A DNA stretch of 64,000 nt from Pseudonocardia alni (GCF_002813375.1 NZ_PHUJ01000003.1:2914001-2978000); one strand, 5' to 3'; counted from the stretch's first letter, positions 16,531 through 25,231 are shown. Made by a program: numbers and translations. The notes: generated from the letters alone by a model not told the origin.

Positions 16531-18483
16531 TTACGCCCGCCGGTCCGCGGCGAACCGGGCGTACCAGCGCAGTGCGTCCGGATCGTCGACCGAGGCCAGG
16601 TTCGCGGCCCTCTCCAGCGGACGGCCCGCCATCAGCTTCTTGATCGGGACCTCCAGCCGCTTCCCGCTCAGCGTGTGCGGCACCGCGGGCGCCTCGACGA
16701 TCTCATCCGGGACGTGCCGCGGCGTCAGCCGGGACCGCAGGGCGGACACGATCGTGGCCCGCAGGTCGTCGTCGAGGGTGTGACCCTGCGCGGGGACGAC
16801 GAACAGGCCCAGCCAGTACTCGTCGTCGGGGAGATCGACGCCGACGACCAGCGCCTCGTCGATCTCCTCCATCGTGTCGAGGACGTCGTAGAAGTCGCCG
16901 CTGCCCAGCCGGACGCCCTGCCGGTTGAGCGTGGAGTCCGAGCGGCCGTGGATGGCGACGCTGCCGTCGGCGTGCAGGGTCACCCAGTCCCCGTGCCGCC
17001 ACACGCCGGGCCAGGTGTCGAAGTAGGAGTCGGTGTAGCGCTCGGCGTCCGGGTCGTTCCACAGGTGCACCGGCATCGACGGCATCGGCTGGAGGACCAC
17101 CAGGTCACCGACCTCGTCGACGACGGGGTTCCCGTCGTCGTCCCAGGCCGCGCAGTCGACGCCGGCCAGGCGACCGCCGATCCGCCCGGCCCGCACCGGC
17201 GAGTACTCGTTCGCGCCGACGAAGGAGCCGGAGACGTCGGTGCCGCCGCTGGTCGAGTCGATCCGCATGTCCGAGCGGACGTGGGAGTACAGCCAGTCGT
17301 AGCCGGCGGGCGGCAGCGCCGAGCCGCTGACCATGACGTGCCGCAGCCGGGACAGGTCGTGCTCGGTGCGCGGGGACACCCCGGTGTTCGCCGTCGCCGT
17401 GACGACCGCCGCCCCCATCAGGACGACGTCGGCGCCGGTCCGGGCCGCGACCTCCCAGACCGCACCCGGCGGGTGGCCGGGGCTGCCCTCGTAGAGCACG
17501 ATGCTCGCGCCCTGGGTGAGCGCCCCGAGCTGCATGTTCCACAGCGCCCAGCCGGTGGAGGTGTAGGTGAACATGCGCTCGCCGGGCCGCAGGCCGCAGT
17601 ACAGCCCGGACCACTTCAGGCCCTCGAGGGTGATGCCGCCGTGGCCGTGCACGAGACCCTTCGGCAGGCCGGTGGTGCCGGAGGTGAACAGCACCCACAG
17701 CGGGTGCGAGAACTCGACCTGCGCGAACTCCGGCTCGGCGTCGACGGCGAGCAGCTCGGCCCACGGCGTCGCGCCCTCCGGCACCGGCCGGTCGAACACG
17801 GAGGGGACGGCCACGACGTGGCGCACCGTCGGCAGCTCGGCCCGCAGCCGCGCGACGACGTCGGCGCGGTCGACCGCGTGGCCGTTCCAGTGGTAGCCGT
17901 CGGCGACGACGAGCACGGTCGGTTCGAGCTGGGCGAGCCGGCCGATGGTGCCCTCGGCACCGAAGTCCGGTGAGCAGCACGACCAGACCGCGCCGACCGC
18001 TGCCGCGGCCAGCAGCCCGATCACGGCGTGCTCGGTGTTGGGCAGGTAGGCGCAGACCCGGTCCCCGGGGCGCACCCCGGCCCGGCGCAGCCAGCCGGCG
18101 GCGGCCGCGACCGACCGGCGGAGCCCGCCACGGGTGATCTCCCGGGCGGGCGCCCCGCCCTCCTGCACGCACACCAGGGCGGGGTCGTCGTCGGCGCCGC
18201 GGCGCAGCGCGTGCTCGGCCCAGTTCAGCCGGGCCCCGGTGAACCACCGGGTGTGCGGCATGTCGTCCGCGGTGCGGACCTGTTCCCACGACGTCGAGAA
18301 CGCGACGTCGTAGTAGTCGACGACCGAGCGCCAGAACCGGTCGACGTCGGCGACCGACCACGTGTGCAGGGCGTCGTGGTCGTCGAACGGACGGCCCTCC
18401 CGCTCGGCCAGCCAGTCCAGGTAGGCGCGCAGCGCGGACTGCTCGATGCGCTCCGCCGACGGGCTCCAGAGGACGTCGGTCAT
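16531..18483 (-). CDS. Acetoacetate-CoA ligase (acetoacetyl-CoA synthetase)
   Basis: The 650-aa ANL-superfamily enzyme activates acetoacetate with ATP and CoA. Family marks are the N-terminal WSPSAERIEQSALRAYLDWL, the AMP-binding P-loop LFTSGTTGLPKGLVHGHGG (about residues 270-288), STSGGTDVSGSFVG, and the C-terminal SGKRLEVPIKKLM with the catalytic Lys region. Length matches AACS (about 650 aa). It allows direct use of ketone bodies or 3-oxoacids. It lies 81 nt downstream of an LLM oxidoreductase gene and upstream of another. Related 3-oxoacids are possible substrates. Confidence 0.92.
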   Translation of the reverse strand: MTDVLWSPSAERIEQSALRAYLDWLAEREGRPFDDHDALHTWSVADVDRFWRSVVDYYDVAFSTSWEQVRTADDMPHTRWFTGARLNWAEHALRRGADDDPALVCVQEGGAPAREITRGGLRRSVAAAAGWLRRAGVRPGDRVCAYLPNTEHAVIGLLAAAAVGAVWSCCSPDFGAEGTIGRLAQLEPTVLVVADGYHWNGHAVDRADVVARLRAELPTVRHVVAVPSVFDRPVPEGATPWAELLAVDAEPEFAQVEFSHPLWVLFTSGTTGLPKGLVHGHGGITLEGLKWSGLYCGLRPGERMFTYTSTGWALWNMQLGALTQGASIVLYEGSPGHPPGAVWEVAARTGADVVLMGAAVVTATANTGVSPRTEHDLSRLRHVMVSGSALPPAGYDWLYSHVRSDMRIDSTSGGTDVSGSFVGANEYSPVRAGRIGGRLAGVDCAAWDDDGNPVVDEVGDLVVLQPMPSMPVHLWNDPDAERYTDSYFDTWPGVWRHGDWVTLHADGSVAIHGRSDSTLNRQGVRLGSGDFYDVLDTMEEIDEALVVGVDLPDDEYWLGLFVVPAQGHTLDDDLRATIVSALRSRLTPRHVPDEIVEAPAVPHTLSGKRLEVPIKKLMAGRPLERAANLASVDDPDALRWYARFAADRRA

Positions 18484-18564
18484 CGGTGTCTCCTCCGTGG
18501 GACGCGGTGCGGTGCCGCGGTCAGCCCACGGCGGGGTCGCCGAGGGACACCCGGCTCGGGGTGC

Positions 18565-19563
18565 TCAGGAGGCGAGCACCTTCGGCATGATGTCGTTCTT
18601 GATCCGCTTGAGGTCGTCGAGCGTCTTGGACACCGGGACGTCGGCGAACGGCGGCCAGATCAGCGGCATGGTCATGCCCGCCTCCTTGTACGCCTTGAGC
18701 CGGTCGGTGAGCTGCTTCTCGGTGCCCACCAGCAGGTTCGACGCGACACCGTTGACGGTCTGGTCGACCTCCTCGTCGGTGATGACCGTCCAGATCATCG
18801 AGCAGATCTCCAGGTCCTTGGCCCGCTTCGGGCTGCCGATCTCCTCGAACTGCTCGTCGATGGCGGTGATCCACTGGGCGAGGCGCTCGGGCGAGTCCTG
18901 GATGCCGATCCAGCCGTCGAGGTCGTACTTGGTGATCCGGCGCGCCGAGCGCAGCGGGTCCTTGAGGCCGCTCATGAAGATCGGCGGGCGCGGGTCCTGC
19001 AGCGGCTTGTGCCCGAAGCCGCAGGCGTCGAAGTCGGCGAACTCGCCGTGGAACTCGTAGTGGTCGGCGCCCTTGTCCCAGATGCCCTGCATGATCTCGA
19101 TCGACTCGCGCACGTGCTTGTGGCGCCTCGGGAAGATGTCCGTGGCGCTCGCCGCGGCGAACTCCTCGGGCATCCAGCCGGAGCCGACGCCGACGTTGAG
19201 CCGGCCGCCGGCGAGGTGGTCGATGGTCGCCAGCTCCGCGGCGAGGACGCCGGGCGAGCGGAACGGCGTGTCGATGATGCTCATGCCGATGCGGACCTTG
19301 GTGGTCTTCGCGGCGAGCCACGGGATCAGCGGGTAGCCCTGGAACCACCGACCGCGCGAGGACACCGGCAGCCCGTTCGGCAGCCCGTCCATCATGCCGA
19401 AGGAGTACTGCAGCTCCTGCCGGTCGGACTTCTCGGGGACGACGATCCGGTCGAGCGTCCAGACCGAGTCGAAGTCGAGCTCCTCGGCGAGCGCGGTGAG
19501 GTCCTCCAGCTCCTTGACCGTGACGAGGTCGCGGAAGTTGGGGAGGTACAGAGCGAGCTTCAT
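18565..19563 (-). CDS. LLM class F420-dependent oxidoreductase
   Basis: The 332-aa protein is a full-length luciferase-like TIM barrel with MKLALYLPNFRDLVTVKELE, LAAELATIDHLAGGRLNVGV and GSGWMPEEFAA. The family uses F420 or FMN. The codon usage is slightly less GC-rich than its neighbours and contains more Lys and Ile. AAGGAGGCAGCATC lies ahead of the ATG. It is flanked by two CoA ligases in one operon, so it probably oxidises or reduces an acid or its CoA ester (inference). Confidence 0.88.
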   Translation of the reverse strand: MKLALYLPNFRDLVTVKELEDLTALAEELDFDSVWTLDRIVVPEKSDRQELQYSFGMMDGLPNGLPVSSRGRWFQGYPLIPWLAAKTTKVRIGMSIIDTPFRSPGVLAAELATIDHLAGGRLNVGVGSGWMPEEFAAASATDIFPRRHKHVRESIEIMQGIWDKGADHYEFHGEFADFDACGFGHKPLQDPRPPIFMSGLKDPLRSARRITKYDLDGWIGIQDSPERLAQWITAIDEQFEEIGSPKRAKDLEICSMIWTVITDEEVDQTVNGVASNLLVGTEKQLTDRLKAYKEAGMTMPLIWPPFADVPVSKTLDDLKRIKNDIMPKVLAS

Positions 19564-19596
19564 GTGATGCTGCCTCCTTGCGGCATGCCAGGGTCG

Positions 19597-21132
19597 CTAA
19601 CGGGAGAGTATGACGCGGATCTCGTTCTTGAGAACCTTACCCACGGTCGAGCGCGGAAGATCGGCCCAGAGCTCGACCTGCTTGGGGGCCTTCACGGAGC
19701 CGATGCGCGCCTTGACGAACGCGACCAGTTCCTCGGTGTCGATCTCGGCACCGGGCTGGGGCTGGACCACCGCGGTGACCCGTTCGCCCCACTTCTCGTC
19801 GGGCAGCCCGACGACCGCGCAGTCCCGGACGGCGTCGTGCGCCATCAGGGCCTGCTCCACCTCGGCGGAGTACACGTTGAACCCACCGGAGATGACCATG
19901 TCCTTGGCCCGGTCGACGATGTGCAGGAACCCGTCGTCGTCGAGCAGGCCGATGTCGCCGGTGTGGTGCCAGCCGTGCGCCGACACCTCCGCGGTCGCCT
20001 CGGGGTTGCGGTGGTAGCCCGCCATCACCAGCGAACCGCGCACACAGATCTCGCCGCGCTCACCACGCGGGACCGGGTGGCCCTGCTGGTCCAGGATCGC
20101 GACGGTGACCAGCGGCGACGGCCGCCCGGCCGAGGCCAGCCGTTCGGTGGCGACGCTCCCGTCGGCGCGGCGGTGCTCGGCGGGCGACATCGTCGAGATC
20201 ATCATGGGGGCCTCGGACTGGCCGAACAGCTGCGCCATCGGCCCGATCCGGTCCAGCGCCTCGGTCAGCCGGGCCACCGACATCGGGGCCGCGCCGTACC
20301 AGAAGCACTGCAGCGACGACAGGTCCGTCGCGTCGAGAGCCTCGTGGCCGAGGACCATGTAGATCAGCGTGGGCGGCAGGAACGTGTGCGTGACCCGGTG
20401 CGCCTCGATCAGCTCCAGGAACCGGCCGACGTCGGGCTTCGCCATGATCACGACCTCGCCGCCGCGAGCCATCACCGGGAAGCACAGGACGCCCGCGGCG
20501 TGGGTCAGGGGCGCCAGCGCGAGGTACACGGGCCGCTCGCCGAACGGATAGCTCATCAGCGTGATCGCCGACATCGTCTCGACGTTGCGGTCGGTCAGCA
20601 GCACACCCTTGGGACGCCCGGTGGTGCCGCCGGTGCCGACCAGCGCCACGATCTCGTCGGGCGGTGCCGCCTCGGCGGACGGGTCGTCGCGGGCGGCGTC
20701 GAGCCAGGCGTCGAAGGCCTCGGCACGACCGTCGGGGCCGGGGTCACCGAGACGCACGAGGGTGGTCAGCTGCGGGAGGTCCGGGGCGATCTCGGCGACC
20801 AGGCCGTCGAAGGAGGGCTGGTAGATCAGCGTGGTGCAGTCGAACAGGTCGAGCAGCTCGGCGGTCTCGCCCGCCGCGTTGCGCGGGTTGATCGGGCACC
20901 ACACCGCGCCGGCGCGGGCGATGCCGAACACGCAGGAGAACGCGGTCGGGTCGTTCGCCGAGAGGATGCCGACCTTGTCCCCCGGCGCGACGCCGGAGCG
21001 GCGCAGCGCCCGCGCGACGGAGTGCGAGAGCTCGACGACGTCGCCGTAGGACAGCGTCGTGCCGTCGAGGGTCAGACAGGGGGCCGCGGGATCGAGGGAG
21101 GCGCCCTTGTCGAGGTAGAAGGTCAGCGACAT
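19597..21132 (-). CDS. Acyl-CoA synthetase (AMP-binding, FadD-like)
   Basis: A 511-aa ANL enzyme with P-loop ALVGTGGTTGRPKGVLLTD (about residues 165-183), GWHHTGDIGLLDDDGFLHIVDR and the catalytic C-terminal Lys in RSTVGKVLKNEIR. It activates a carboxylic acid through an acyl-adenylate. The ATG at 21132 is preferred over an upstream GTG because GGGGAG lies 6 nt before it. A good promoter (TTGACA-N17-CACGGT) precedes it, so it is the first gene of the ligase/LLM operon. The GG at the P-loop (usually SGTTG) is a small deviation. Confidence 0.9.
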   Translation of the reverse strand: MSLTFYLDKGASLDPAAPCLTLDGTTLSYGDVVELSHSVARALRRSGVAPGDKVGILSANDPTAFSCVFGIARAGAVWCPINPRNAAGETAELLDLFDCTTLIYQPSFDGLVAEIAPDLPQLTTLVRLGDPGPDGRAEAFDAWLDAARDDPSAEAAPPDEIVALVGTGGTTGRPKGVLLTDRNVETMSAITLMSYPFGERPVYLALAPLTHAAGVLCFPVMARGGEVVIMAKPDVGRFLELIEAHRVTHTFLPPTLIYMVLGHEALDATDLSSLQCFWYGAAPMSVARLTEALDRIGPMAQLFGQSEAPMMISTMSPAEHRRADGSVATERLASAGRPSPLVTVAILDQQGHPVPRGERGEICVRGSLVMAGYHRNPEATAEVSAHGWHHTGDIGLLDDDGFLHIVDRAKDMVISGGFNVYSAEVEQALMAHDAVRDCAVVGLPDEKWGERVTAVVQPQPGAEIDTEELVAFVKARIGSVKAPKQVELWADLPRSTVGKVLKNEIRVILSR

Positions 21133-21170
21133 CGCGGCTCCCCGGATCTGCACCGTTGCGGACAGCGACG

Positions 21171-21199
21171 ACCGTGGCGGGAATCTGGACAGTTGTCAA
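21171..21199 (-). promoter_or_regulatory. Promoter TTGACA-N17-CACGGT with overlapping GACA-NN-TGTC dyad
   Basis: On the minus strand a consensus -35 (21199-21194) is followed by 17 nt and CACGGT (21176-21171), about 40 nt before the acyl-CoA synthetase ATG. A GACA/TGTC dyad (21188-21191, 21194-21197) overlaps the -35 and could be a repressor half-site pair. Confidence 0.55.
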
Positions 21200-21229
21200 G
21201 AATTCCTGCCCGACCGGGGTGGGGAACGC

Positions 21230-21273
21230 CGACGGCGGACGGCCCGGGAGTGGTCCCGGTCCGTCCGCCGTCG
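21230..21273 (-). terminator. Hairpin terminator after the yciI-like gene
   Basis: Arms 21230-21242 and 21261-21273 (CGACGGCGGACGG) pair over 13 bp. A CCGGGA/TCCCGG inner stem with a GTGG loop follows after one mismatch. It lies downstream of the YciI gene on the minus strand. Confidence 0.75.
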
Positions 21274-21291
21274 TGGTGCGGGGGGTGGTGC

Positions 21292-21600
21292 CTACGCCTG
21301 CCCGGTCAGTGCCCCGGCCAGCGGGCCCAGCGGCGGCGCCCACTCGCGGATCTCGGCGCGGGCCACGACGCCGGCCGTGGAGAACGGGTCCGCATCGACG
21401 ATCGCCTGCACGGCGGCCCGGTCCTCGACGCGGAAGATCAGCAGGCCGCCCGGGGCCTCACCCGGGGCCCAGGCGCCGGCGACGAGCATCGTCCCGTCCT
21501 CGGCGAGGGGGCGCAGGTAGTCACGGTGGGCCGGACGCGTGGCGTCCCGGAGCTCCGTGTCGTCGGTGTAGGTGTAGATCAGTGCGAAAGTCGTGGCCAC
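21292..21600 (-). CDS. YciI family protein
   Basis: A 102-aa dimeric ferredoxin-like fold protein with the YciI signature: AHRDYLRPLAEDGTMLVAGAW and FRVEDRAAVQAIVDADPFSTAGVV, including the His/Asp pair of the proposed active site. Function of the family is unsettled. It starts with GTG at 21600; GAGGAT begins 12 nt upstream and no ribosome binding site is seen, so the mRNA may be leaderless. Confidence 0.9.
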   Translation of the reverse strand: MATTFALIYTYTDDTELRDATRPAHRDYLRPLAEDGTMLVAGAWAPGEAPGGLLIFRVEDRAAVQAIVDADPFSTAGVVARAEIREWAPPLGPLAGALTGQA

Positions 21601-21658
21601 ACCGCGATCCTCGCACGCGACGACGCCGACGGGCCACCGTCGGCGTCGCCGTCCGTCG

Positions 21659-22606
21659 TCACTTCGCCGCGAGGCGCTCCAGGCGACGGGTGGTGGGCCA
21701 GCGGACGTTCGTCGCCCAGCCCGCCTTCTCGAAACCGCGGATGACCACGGCGGAGATGTCGATCTGGCCCTTCTTCACGCCGTGCCGGGCGCAGGTCGGG
21801 TCGGCGTGGTGCAGGTTGTGCCAGGACTCGCCGCAGGACAGCAGGGCCAGCCACCAGACGTTGGCGGACCGGTCACGCGCCGCGAACGGGCGCTCGCCCC
21901 AGATGTGGCAGATCGAGTTGATCGACCAGGTGACGTGGTGCAGCACCGCGACGCGGACGAAGCCCGCCCAGAACAGCGCGGTCAGCGCACCCCACCAGGA
22001 CATCGTGATCAGACCGCCGAGCAGTGCCGGGCCGAGCAGGCTCGCGACGACGATCAGCGGGAACGCCTTGTCGACTCGGGCGATGTCGCGGTCCTCCAGC
22101 AGGTCCGGGGCGAACCGCTTCATATTGGTCAGGTCGCGCTGGAACAGCCAGCCCAGGTGGGCGTGCCAGAAGCCCTTGACCAGGGCCATCGGGCCGGTGC
22201 CGTAGAGCCACGGCGAGTGCGGGTCGCCCTCCTTGTCGGAGAACGCGTGGTGCCGGCGGTGGTCGCCGACCCAGTCGAGCACGCTGCCCTGCAGCGACAG
22301 GCTGCCCGCGATCGCCAGCGCGATCCGCAGCGGGCGCTTCGCCTTGAACGCGCCGTGGGTGAAGTACCGGTGGAACCCGACCGTGACGCCGAGGCAGCTC
22401 ACGTAGTAGAAGACGACAGCCAGCACGACGTCGGTCCAGCCGAGGAAGCCCACGCTCCAGGCGAGGGGGACGGCCGCGAGCAGCGCCAGGGTCGGCAGGA
22501 CGACGAAGAGCCCCACCAGGAACATCTCCCCCTGCGGGCGCTTCCCGTCCAGGACGGGTGCGGGCCCGCTCTTCGTGGGAGCCGGCGCGGCGTCGAGTGT
22601 TGTCAT
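21659..22606 (-). CDS. Membrane acyl-CoA (delta-9 type) fatty-acid desaturase
   Basis: The 315-aa integral membrane di-iron enzyme has the three histidine boxes: HRYFTH (about residue 82), HRRHH (about 119) and HNLHH (about 260). About four transmembrane helices flank them. It introduces a double bond into saturated acyl-CoA with O2 and an electron donor, adjusting membrane fluidity. The ATG at 22606 is preceded by GTGGAG; the longer frame upstream runs through a GC-rich gap and has no family similarity. No electron-transfer partner gene is adjacent. Confidence 0.93.
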   Translation of the reverse strand: MTTLDAAPAPTKSGPAPVLDGKRPQGEMFLVGLFVVLPTLALLAAVPLAWSVGFLGWTDVVLAVVFYYVSCLGVTVGFHRYFTHGAFKAKRPLRIALAIAGSLSLQGSVLDWVGDHRRHHAFSDKEGDPHSPWLYGTGPMALVKGFWHAHLGWLFQRDLTNMKRFAPDLLEDRDIARVDKAFPLIVVASLLGPALLGGLITMSWWGALTALFWAGFVRVAVLHHVTWSINSICHIWGERPFAARDRSANVWWLALLSCGESWHNLHHADPTCARHGVKKGQIDISAVVIRGFEKAGWATNVRWPTTRRLERLAAK

Positions 22607-22746
22607 GGCTCCACTACATCGGGTGACCGGCGCCGGCACAGTCCGGCTGGCCCCCCTGTGTGGGAGGGGGGATCTCCTCGGCTGGGCCGTTCGCTCGATC
22701 CCGTACCCCCGTGAGCAGAACCTGCGACGACGACGTGACCGTCCGC

Positions 22747-22771
22747 TCCCCGGTGAACAGCTCACCGGGGA
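22747..22771 (-). terminator. Hairpin terminator after the sigma/Asp23 operon
   Basis: TCCCCGGTGA (22747-22756) pairs perfectly with TCACCGGGGA (22762-22771) around a 5-nt loop, 39 nt beyond the Asp23-like gene stop on the minus strand. Confidence 0.75.
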
Positions 22772-22809
22772 TCCCGCGATCGGGCGGGCGGCGTACGTCA
22801 CCGCGATCC

Positions 22810-23421
22810 TCAGGGTTCGGTGAACACGTCGTCGATGAGCACGGTGACCTGGACGGGTTCGAGGTCCGTGAGGTGGCGGACCGTGGCGACCACGGCCCGT
22901 CGGACGTCGTCGGCGAGCTGGTGCAGCGGGCGTCCGAAGTCCGCGGCGAGGGTGATCTCCAGGGCCGTGCTCGCCCCGGCGACGCCTGCGGTGACCTCGG
23001 AGTCCGAGTCGCGGCGGCCGGACAGGTCACGGCTCAGGGCGACGCGGACACCGGGAACACCTTCGGCGGAGTGCCGCGCAGCGGCGACGACCACCCGCGC
23101 GGCGACGCGGGTGAGCCCGTCGGCAGTGCGGACGGTGGCGTAGTCGCTGTCGTCGATCGCGCTGCGGATGCGCGCGAGCGCCTCCTCCATCGGCCCCTCG
23201 GGCGCGATCACCTGCTCGGCGGCCAGGTCGCGCAGGGGTGACAACAGCCGGTCGTACTCCGCGAGAGCCGCCTGGCAGTGCACGCAGCCCTGCTGGTGCA
23301 CGTCACGGTCGGCACCGCGGCCGTCGGCGACCTGGGTGAGCAGCGTGTCGACCGACCTGCCGCAGGTGAGGGTGTCCCGGTCCCGACGGTCGGTGTGGTC
23401 GGGCTGGTCGTGCTCGGTCAT
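22810..23421 (-). CDS. Zinc-finger anti-sigma-like protein fused to an Asp23/Gls24-like domain
   Basis: A 203-aa soluble protein. Residues about 40-55 contain DVHQQGCVHCQAAL, the HxxxCxxC motif of zinc-binding anti-sigma (ZAS) domains. The C-terminal part (GVPGVRVALSRDLSG, then ADDVRRAVVATVRHLTDLE and VQVTVLIDDVF) resembles the alkaline-shock Asp23/Gls24 fold. It overlaps the ECF sigma gene by 4 bp (ATGA at 23421-23418), which is the usual layout of a sigma/anti-sigma pair. A GTG six bases upstream is an alternative start. There is no transmembrane helix, so any anti-sigma action would be cytoplasmic, probably redox or zinc linked (inference). Confidence 0.65.
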   Translation of the reverse strand: MTEHDQPDHTDRRDRDTLTCGRSVDTLLTQVADGRGADRDVHQQGCVHCQAALAEYDRLLSPLRDLAAEQVIAPEGPMEEALARIRSAIDDSDYATVRTADGLTRVAARVVVAAARHSAEGVPGVRVALSRDLSGRRDSDSEVTAGVAGASTALEITLAADFGRPLHQLADDVRRAVVATVRHLTDLEPVQVTVLIDDVFTEP

Positions 23422-24125
23422 GCCCACTCCCGCATGGTGTCGGCGAGCCGGCGGCGGGCTCGGTACAGACGGCCGCGCAGGGTCGGTTCGGAGACGCCGA
23501 GGATGGCGGCGGCCTCGTCGTAGCCCAGCTGCTCGATGTCCACCAGCACGACGGGGGCCCGCTGTTCAGGTGGGAGACCGGTGACCGCCGCCAGCACCGC
23601 CGAGAGCCTGTTCCTGGCCATCACCTGGGCGTCGGCGCCCGGCGAACTGACGATGTCGGGATCGGTCAGGGGTGTGTCCTCACGGCGACGCCTGATCGTG
23701 CCCAGACAACGGTTCACCACGATGCGGTAGAGCCACGTGGTGAACAGGCTCGTGCCCGCGAATCCGGCCAGCGCCGTCCACAGCTGGATGACGACCTCCT
23801 GGGCTACGTCCTCGGCGTCGTCGGGGTTGCCGAGCATGCGCAGGGCGATCCGGTAGATGCGGTCGCGGTGTCGCCGTACGAGCGCCTCGTAGGCGTCGAG
23901 CGAACCCTCCTGGGCCTTGCCGACGAGCCAGTCGTCGGCCTGGTGGTCGAGCCGCTCGGGACGGGGCCCACGCCGCGCCGGGACGGGGCGGGGCCGGCTG
24001 TCGTGCGCCACGTGGCTCCGTACCTCCGGCGGGATGGTCGACGCCGACCTGTCGGCCTCGGGAACTCGTTGCTGCGGTGCCGAGTGCGCCGACGCCCCCG
24101 AGCCGTCGACAGGAGCGACGGACAT
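23418..24125 (-). CDS. ECF-type RNA polymerase sigma factor
   Basis: The core protein has region 2 (DAYEALVRRHRDRIYRIALR, EDVAQEVVIQLWTALAGF) and region 4 (LPPEQRAPVVLVDIEQLGYD, AILGVSEPTLRGRLYRARRR) joined by a short linker, the two-domain ECF layout. With the ATG at 24125 the product is 235 aa including a 75-residue Pro/Arg-rich N-extension. The true start may be further downstream because no ribosome binding site is visible at this ATG. It precedes the ZAS/Asp23 gene and follows a broken Asp23 gene, suggesting an envelope-stress regulon. Confidence 0.85.
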   Translation of the reverse strand: MSVAPVDGSGASAHSAPQQRVPEADRSASTIPPEVRSHVAHDSRPRPVPARRGPRPERLDHQADDWLVGKAQEGSLDAYEALVRRHRDRIYRIALRMLGNPDDAEDVAQEVVIQLWTALAGFAGTSLFTTWLYRIVVNRCLGTIRRRREDTPLTDPDIVSSPGADAQVMARNRLSAVLAAVTGLPPEQRAPVVLVDIEQLGYDEAAAILGVSEPTLRGRLYRARRRLADTMREWA

Positions 24126-24198
24126 GCGGACGATCGTTGCGTAGACACGAACATCCCGCCCGGCGGAGCAGTGCGCCCACGCGCGCAACGGGCGGGGG

Positions 24199-24652
24199 TC
24201 ACCTGTAGTCCTCGACGGTGACGGTGATTCCCGCGTCGGGGATGACACCGCGGACAGCGGCTCTGACCTGGTCGGCGATCTCGGCGATCGGATGGGGGTA
24301 GCGACCGACGACGTGGACGTCGACATGCGTGGAGCGTCGAGCGTCCGCGCCCGTCCGACGGCCGGGGAAGGTGGCCGTCGACCTCGCCGCAGGGCCCGGG
24401 TGCGGGTTCCCTCCGGCAGCGCAGCTCAGCGCCCGGGTCGCGGCCGGGGCGAGGGCCGGCCCGGTGTGGACGTCACGCGATGCGGGCCGCTCCGCCGCCG
24501 AGGGTGTACACGCCGCGGACCTCGCGGGCCGCCGGACCTGCGATCTCGGCGACGACTGCCTCGGCGATCCGGGTACTGCCCCAGCCGGAGGACAGCGCGC
24601 CCGACACCGCCGGGCCCGGGGTCGTCGCCGTGGGGGTGTTCGGGGTGGTCAT
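24199..24652 (-). pseudogene. Asp23/Gls24 family gene, frameshifted remnant
   Basis: The N-terminal half (ATG 24652, ribosome binding site GGGAGACAGGAC) encodes GSTRIAEAVVAEIAGPAARE followed by VRGVYTLGGGAARIA and then stops at 24473. The C-terminal half of the same family, HVDVHVVGRYPHPIAEIADQ, then VRAAVRGVIPDAGITVTVED, continues in another frame to a stop at 24199. The roughly 130 nt between contain no intact frame with family residues. Together they look like one envelope-stress protein of about 140 aa broken by one or more indels. Alternatively the N-terminal fragment could be a short protein. Confidence 0.65.
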
Positions 24653-25002
24653 GTCCTGTCTCCCTTCGTGCCGCGGGCCCGGCCGCCTGGTGTGCCGGGG
24701 CCTCTGCGGCGGAGGAGGCCTCCGTTGCCGGAAGGTCTCGTTCCGTTCCACAGCCGTGGGACACGATCGGGACAGGATCCTCACGCGGCGGTGCTGTGAT
24801 GTGAGCCATCGCCGAGCGGTCGGTCCTCGTGACCGGGGGAGACCGGTGCCGGCGAGAGTGGAGGGTCGTCCTGCCACCCGGCGTCTCGCGAATCGTCCGT
24901 AGCCCTGCGTCACGCTGTCGGCCGGCCGGCACGGCCTCGACCACGGGGAGCCGTGCGAGCGGTCCTGCCGGAGACGTTCCGGAGCGGACCGCTGATCGGA
25001 CG
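24653..25002. other. Gene-free stretch with GGGACA direct repeats
   Basis: No frame here looks coding. Two GGGACA copies (24758-24763 and 24769-24774) are spaced 11 bp apart, one helical turn, and may be part of the promoter or operator for the Asp23/sigma operon transcribed leftward. The remainder shows nothing recognisable. Confidence 0.3.
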
Positions 25003-25077
25003 TGGAGCCGGAGGTCGGGATCGAACCGACGACCTACCGCTTACAAGGCGGTTGCTCTACCACTGAGCTACACCGGC
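25003..25077 (-). tRNA. tRNA-Thr (anticodon TGT)
   Basis: The 75-nt gene folds as a cloverleaf with an encoded CCA end: acceptor GCCGGTG/CTCCGGC, D stem GCTC/GAGC, anticodon stem ACCGC/GCGGT with loop CTTGTAA (anticodon TGT), variable loop AGGTC and T arm GTCGG-TTCGATC-CCGAC. The acceptor stem carries one U6:U67 mismatch. It reads ACA and, by wobble, other ACN codons. It lies beside thrE, a threonine/serine exporter gene, on the opposite strand. Confidence 0.95.
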
Positions 25078-25185
25078 GGGCAGGCCCCAGCCTAACCCGC
25101 CCCTCCGTCGCAACCGCTCACCCCGCCCGGCCGTCGGACGGTGTGAGGTAGGCCGACGCCCCGACGCCGGTCGGCGGCCCGCCCC

Positions 25186-25191
25186 TAGCCT
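25186..25191 (+). promoter_or_regulatory. -10 element TAGCCT upstream of thrE
   Basis: TAGCCT lies 46 nt before the chosen GTG at 25232, giving a leader of about 34 nt that carries the GGAGGGATC ribosome binding site. Confidence 0.4.
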
Positions 25192-25231
25192 GGTGGGCGA
25201 CGCCAGACCCGCACGACGGAATGGAGGGATC

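Noticed and set aside
18028..21744. A 1238-codon open frame on the plus strand
   Set aside because: It is antisense to the acetoacetyl-CoA synthetase, LLM and acyl-CoA ligase genes, all of which have clear families and start signals.
24426..24944. A 172-codon minus-strand frame near the tRNA
   Set aside because: No family resemblance, no ribosome binding site, and it overlaps the Asp23 remnant whose residues are recognisable.
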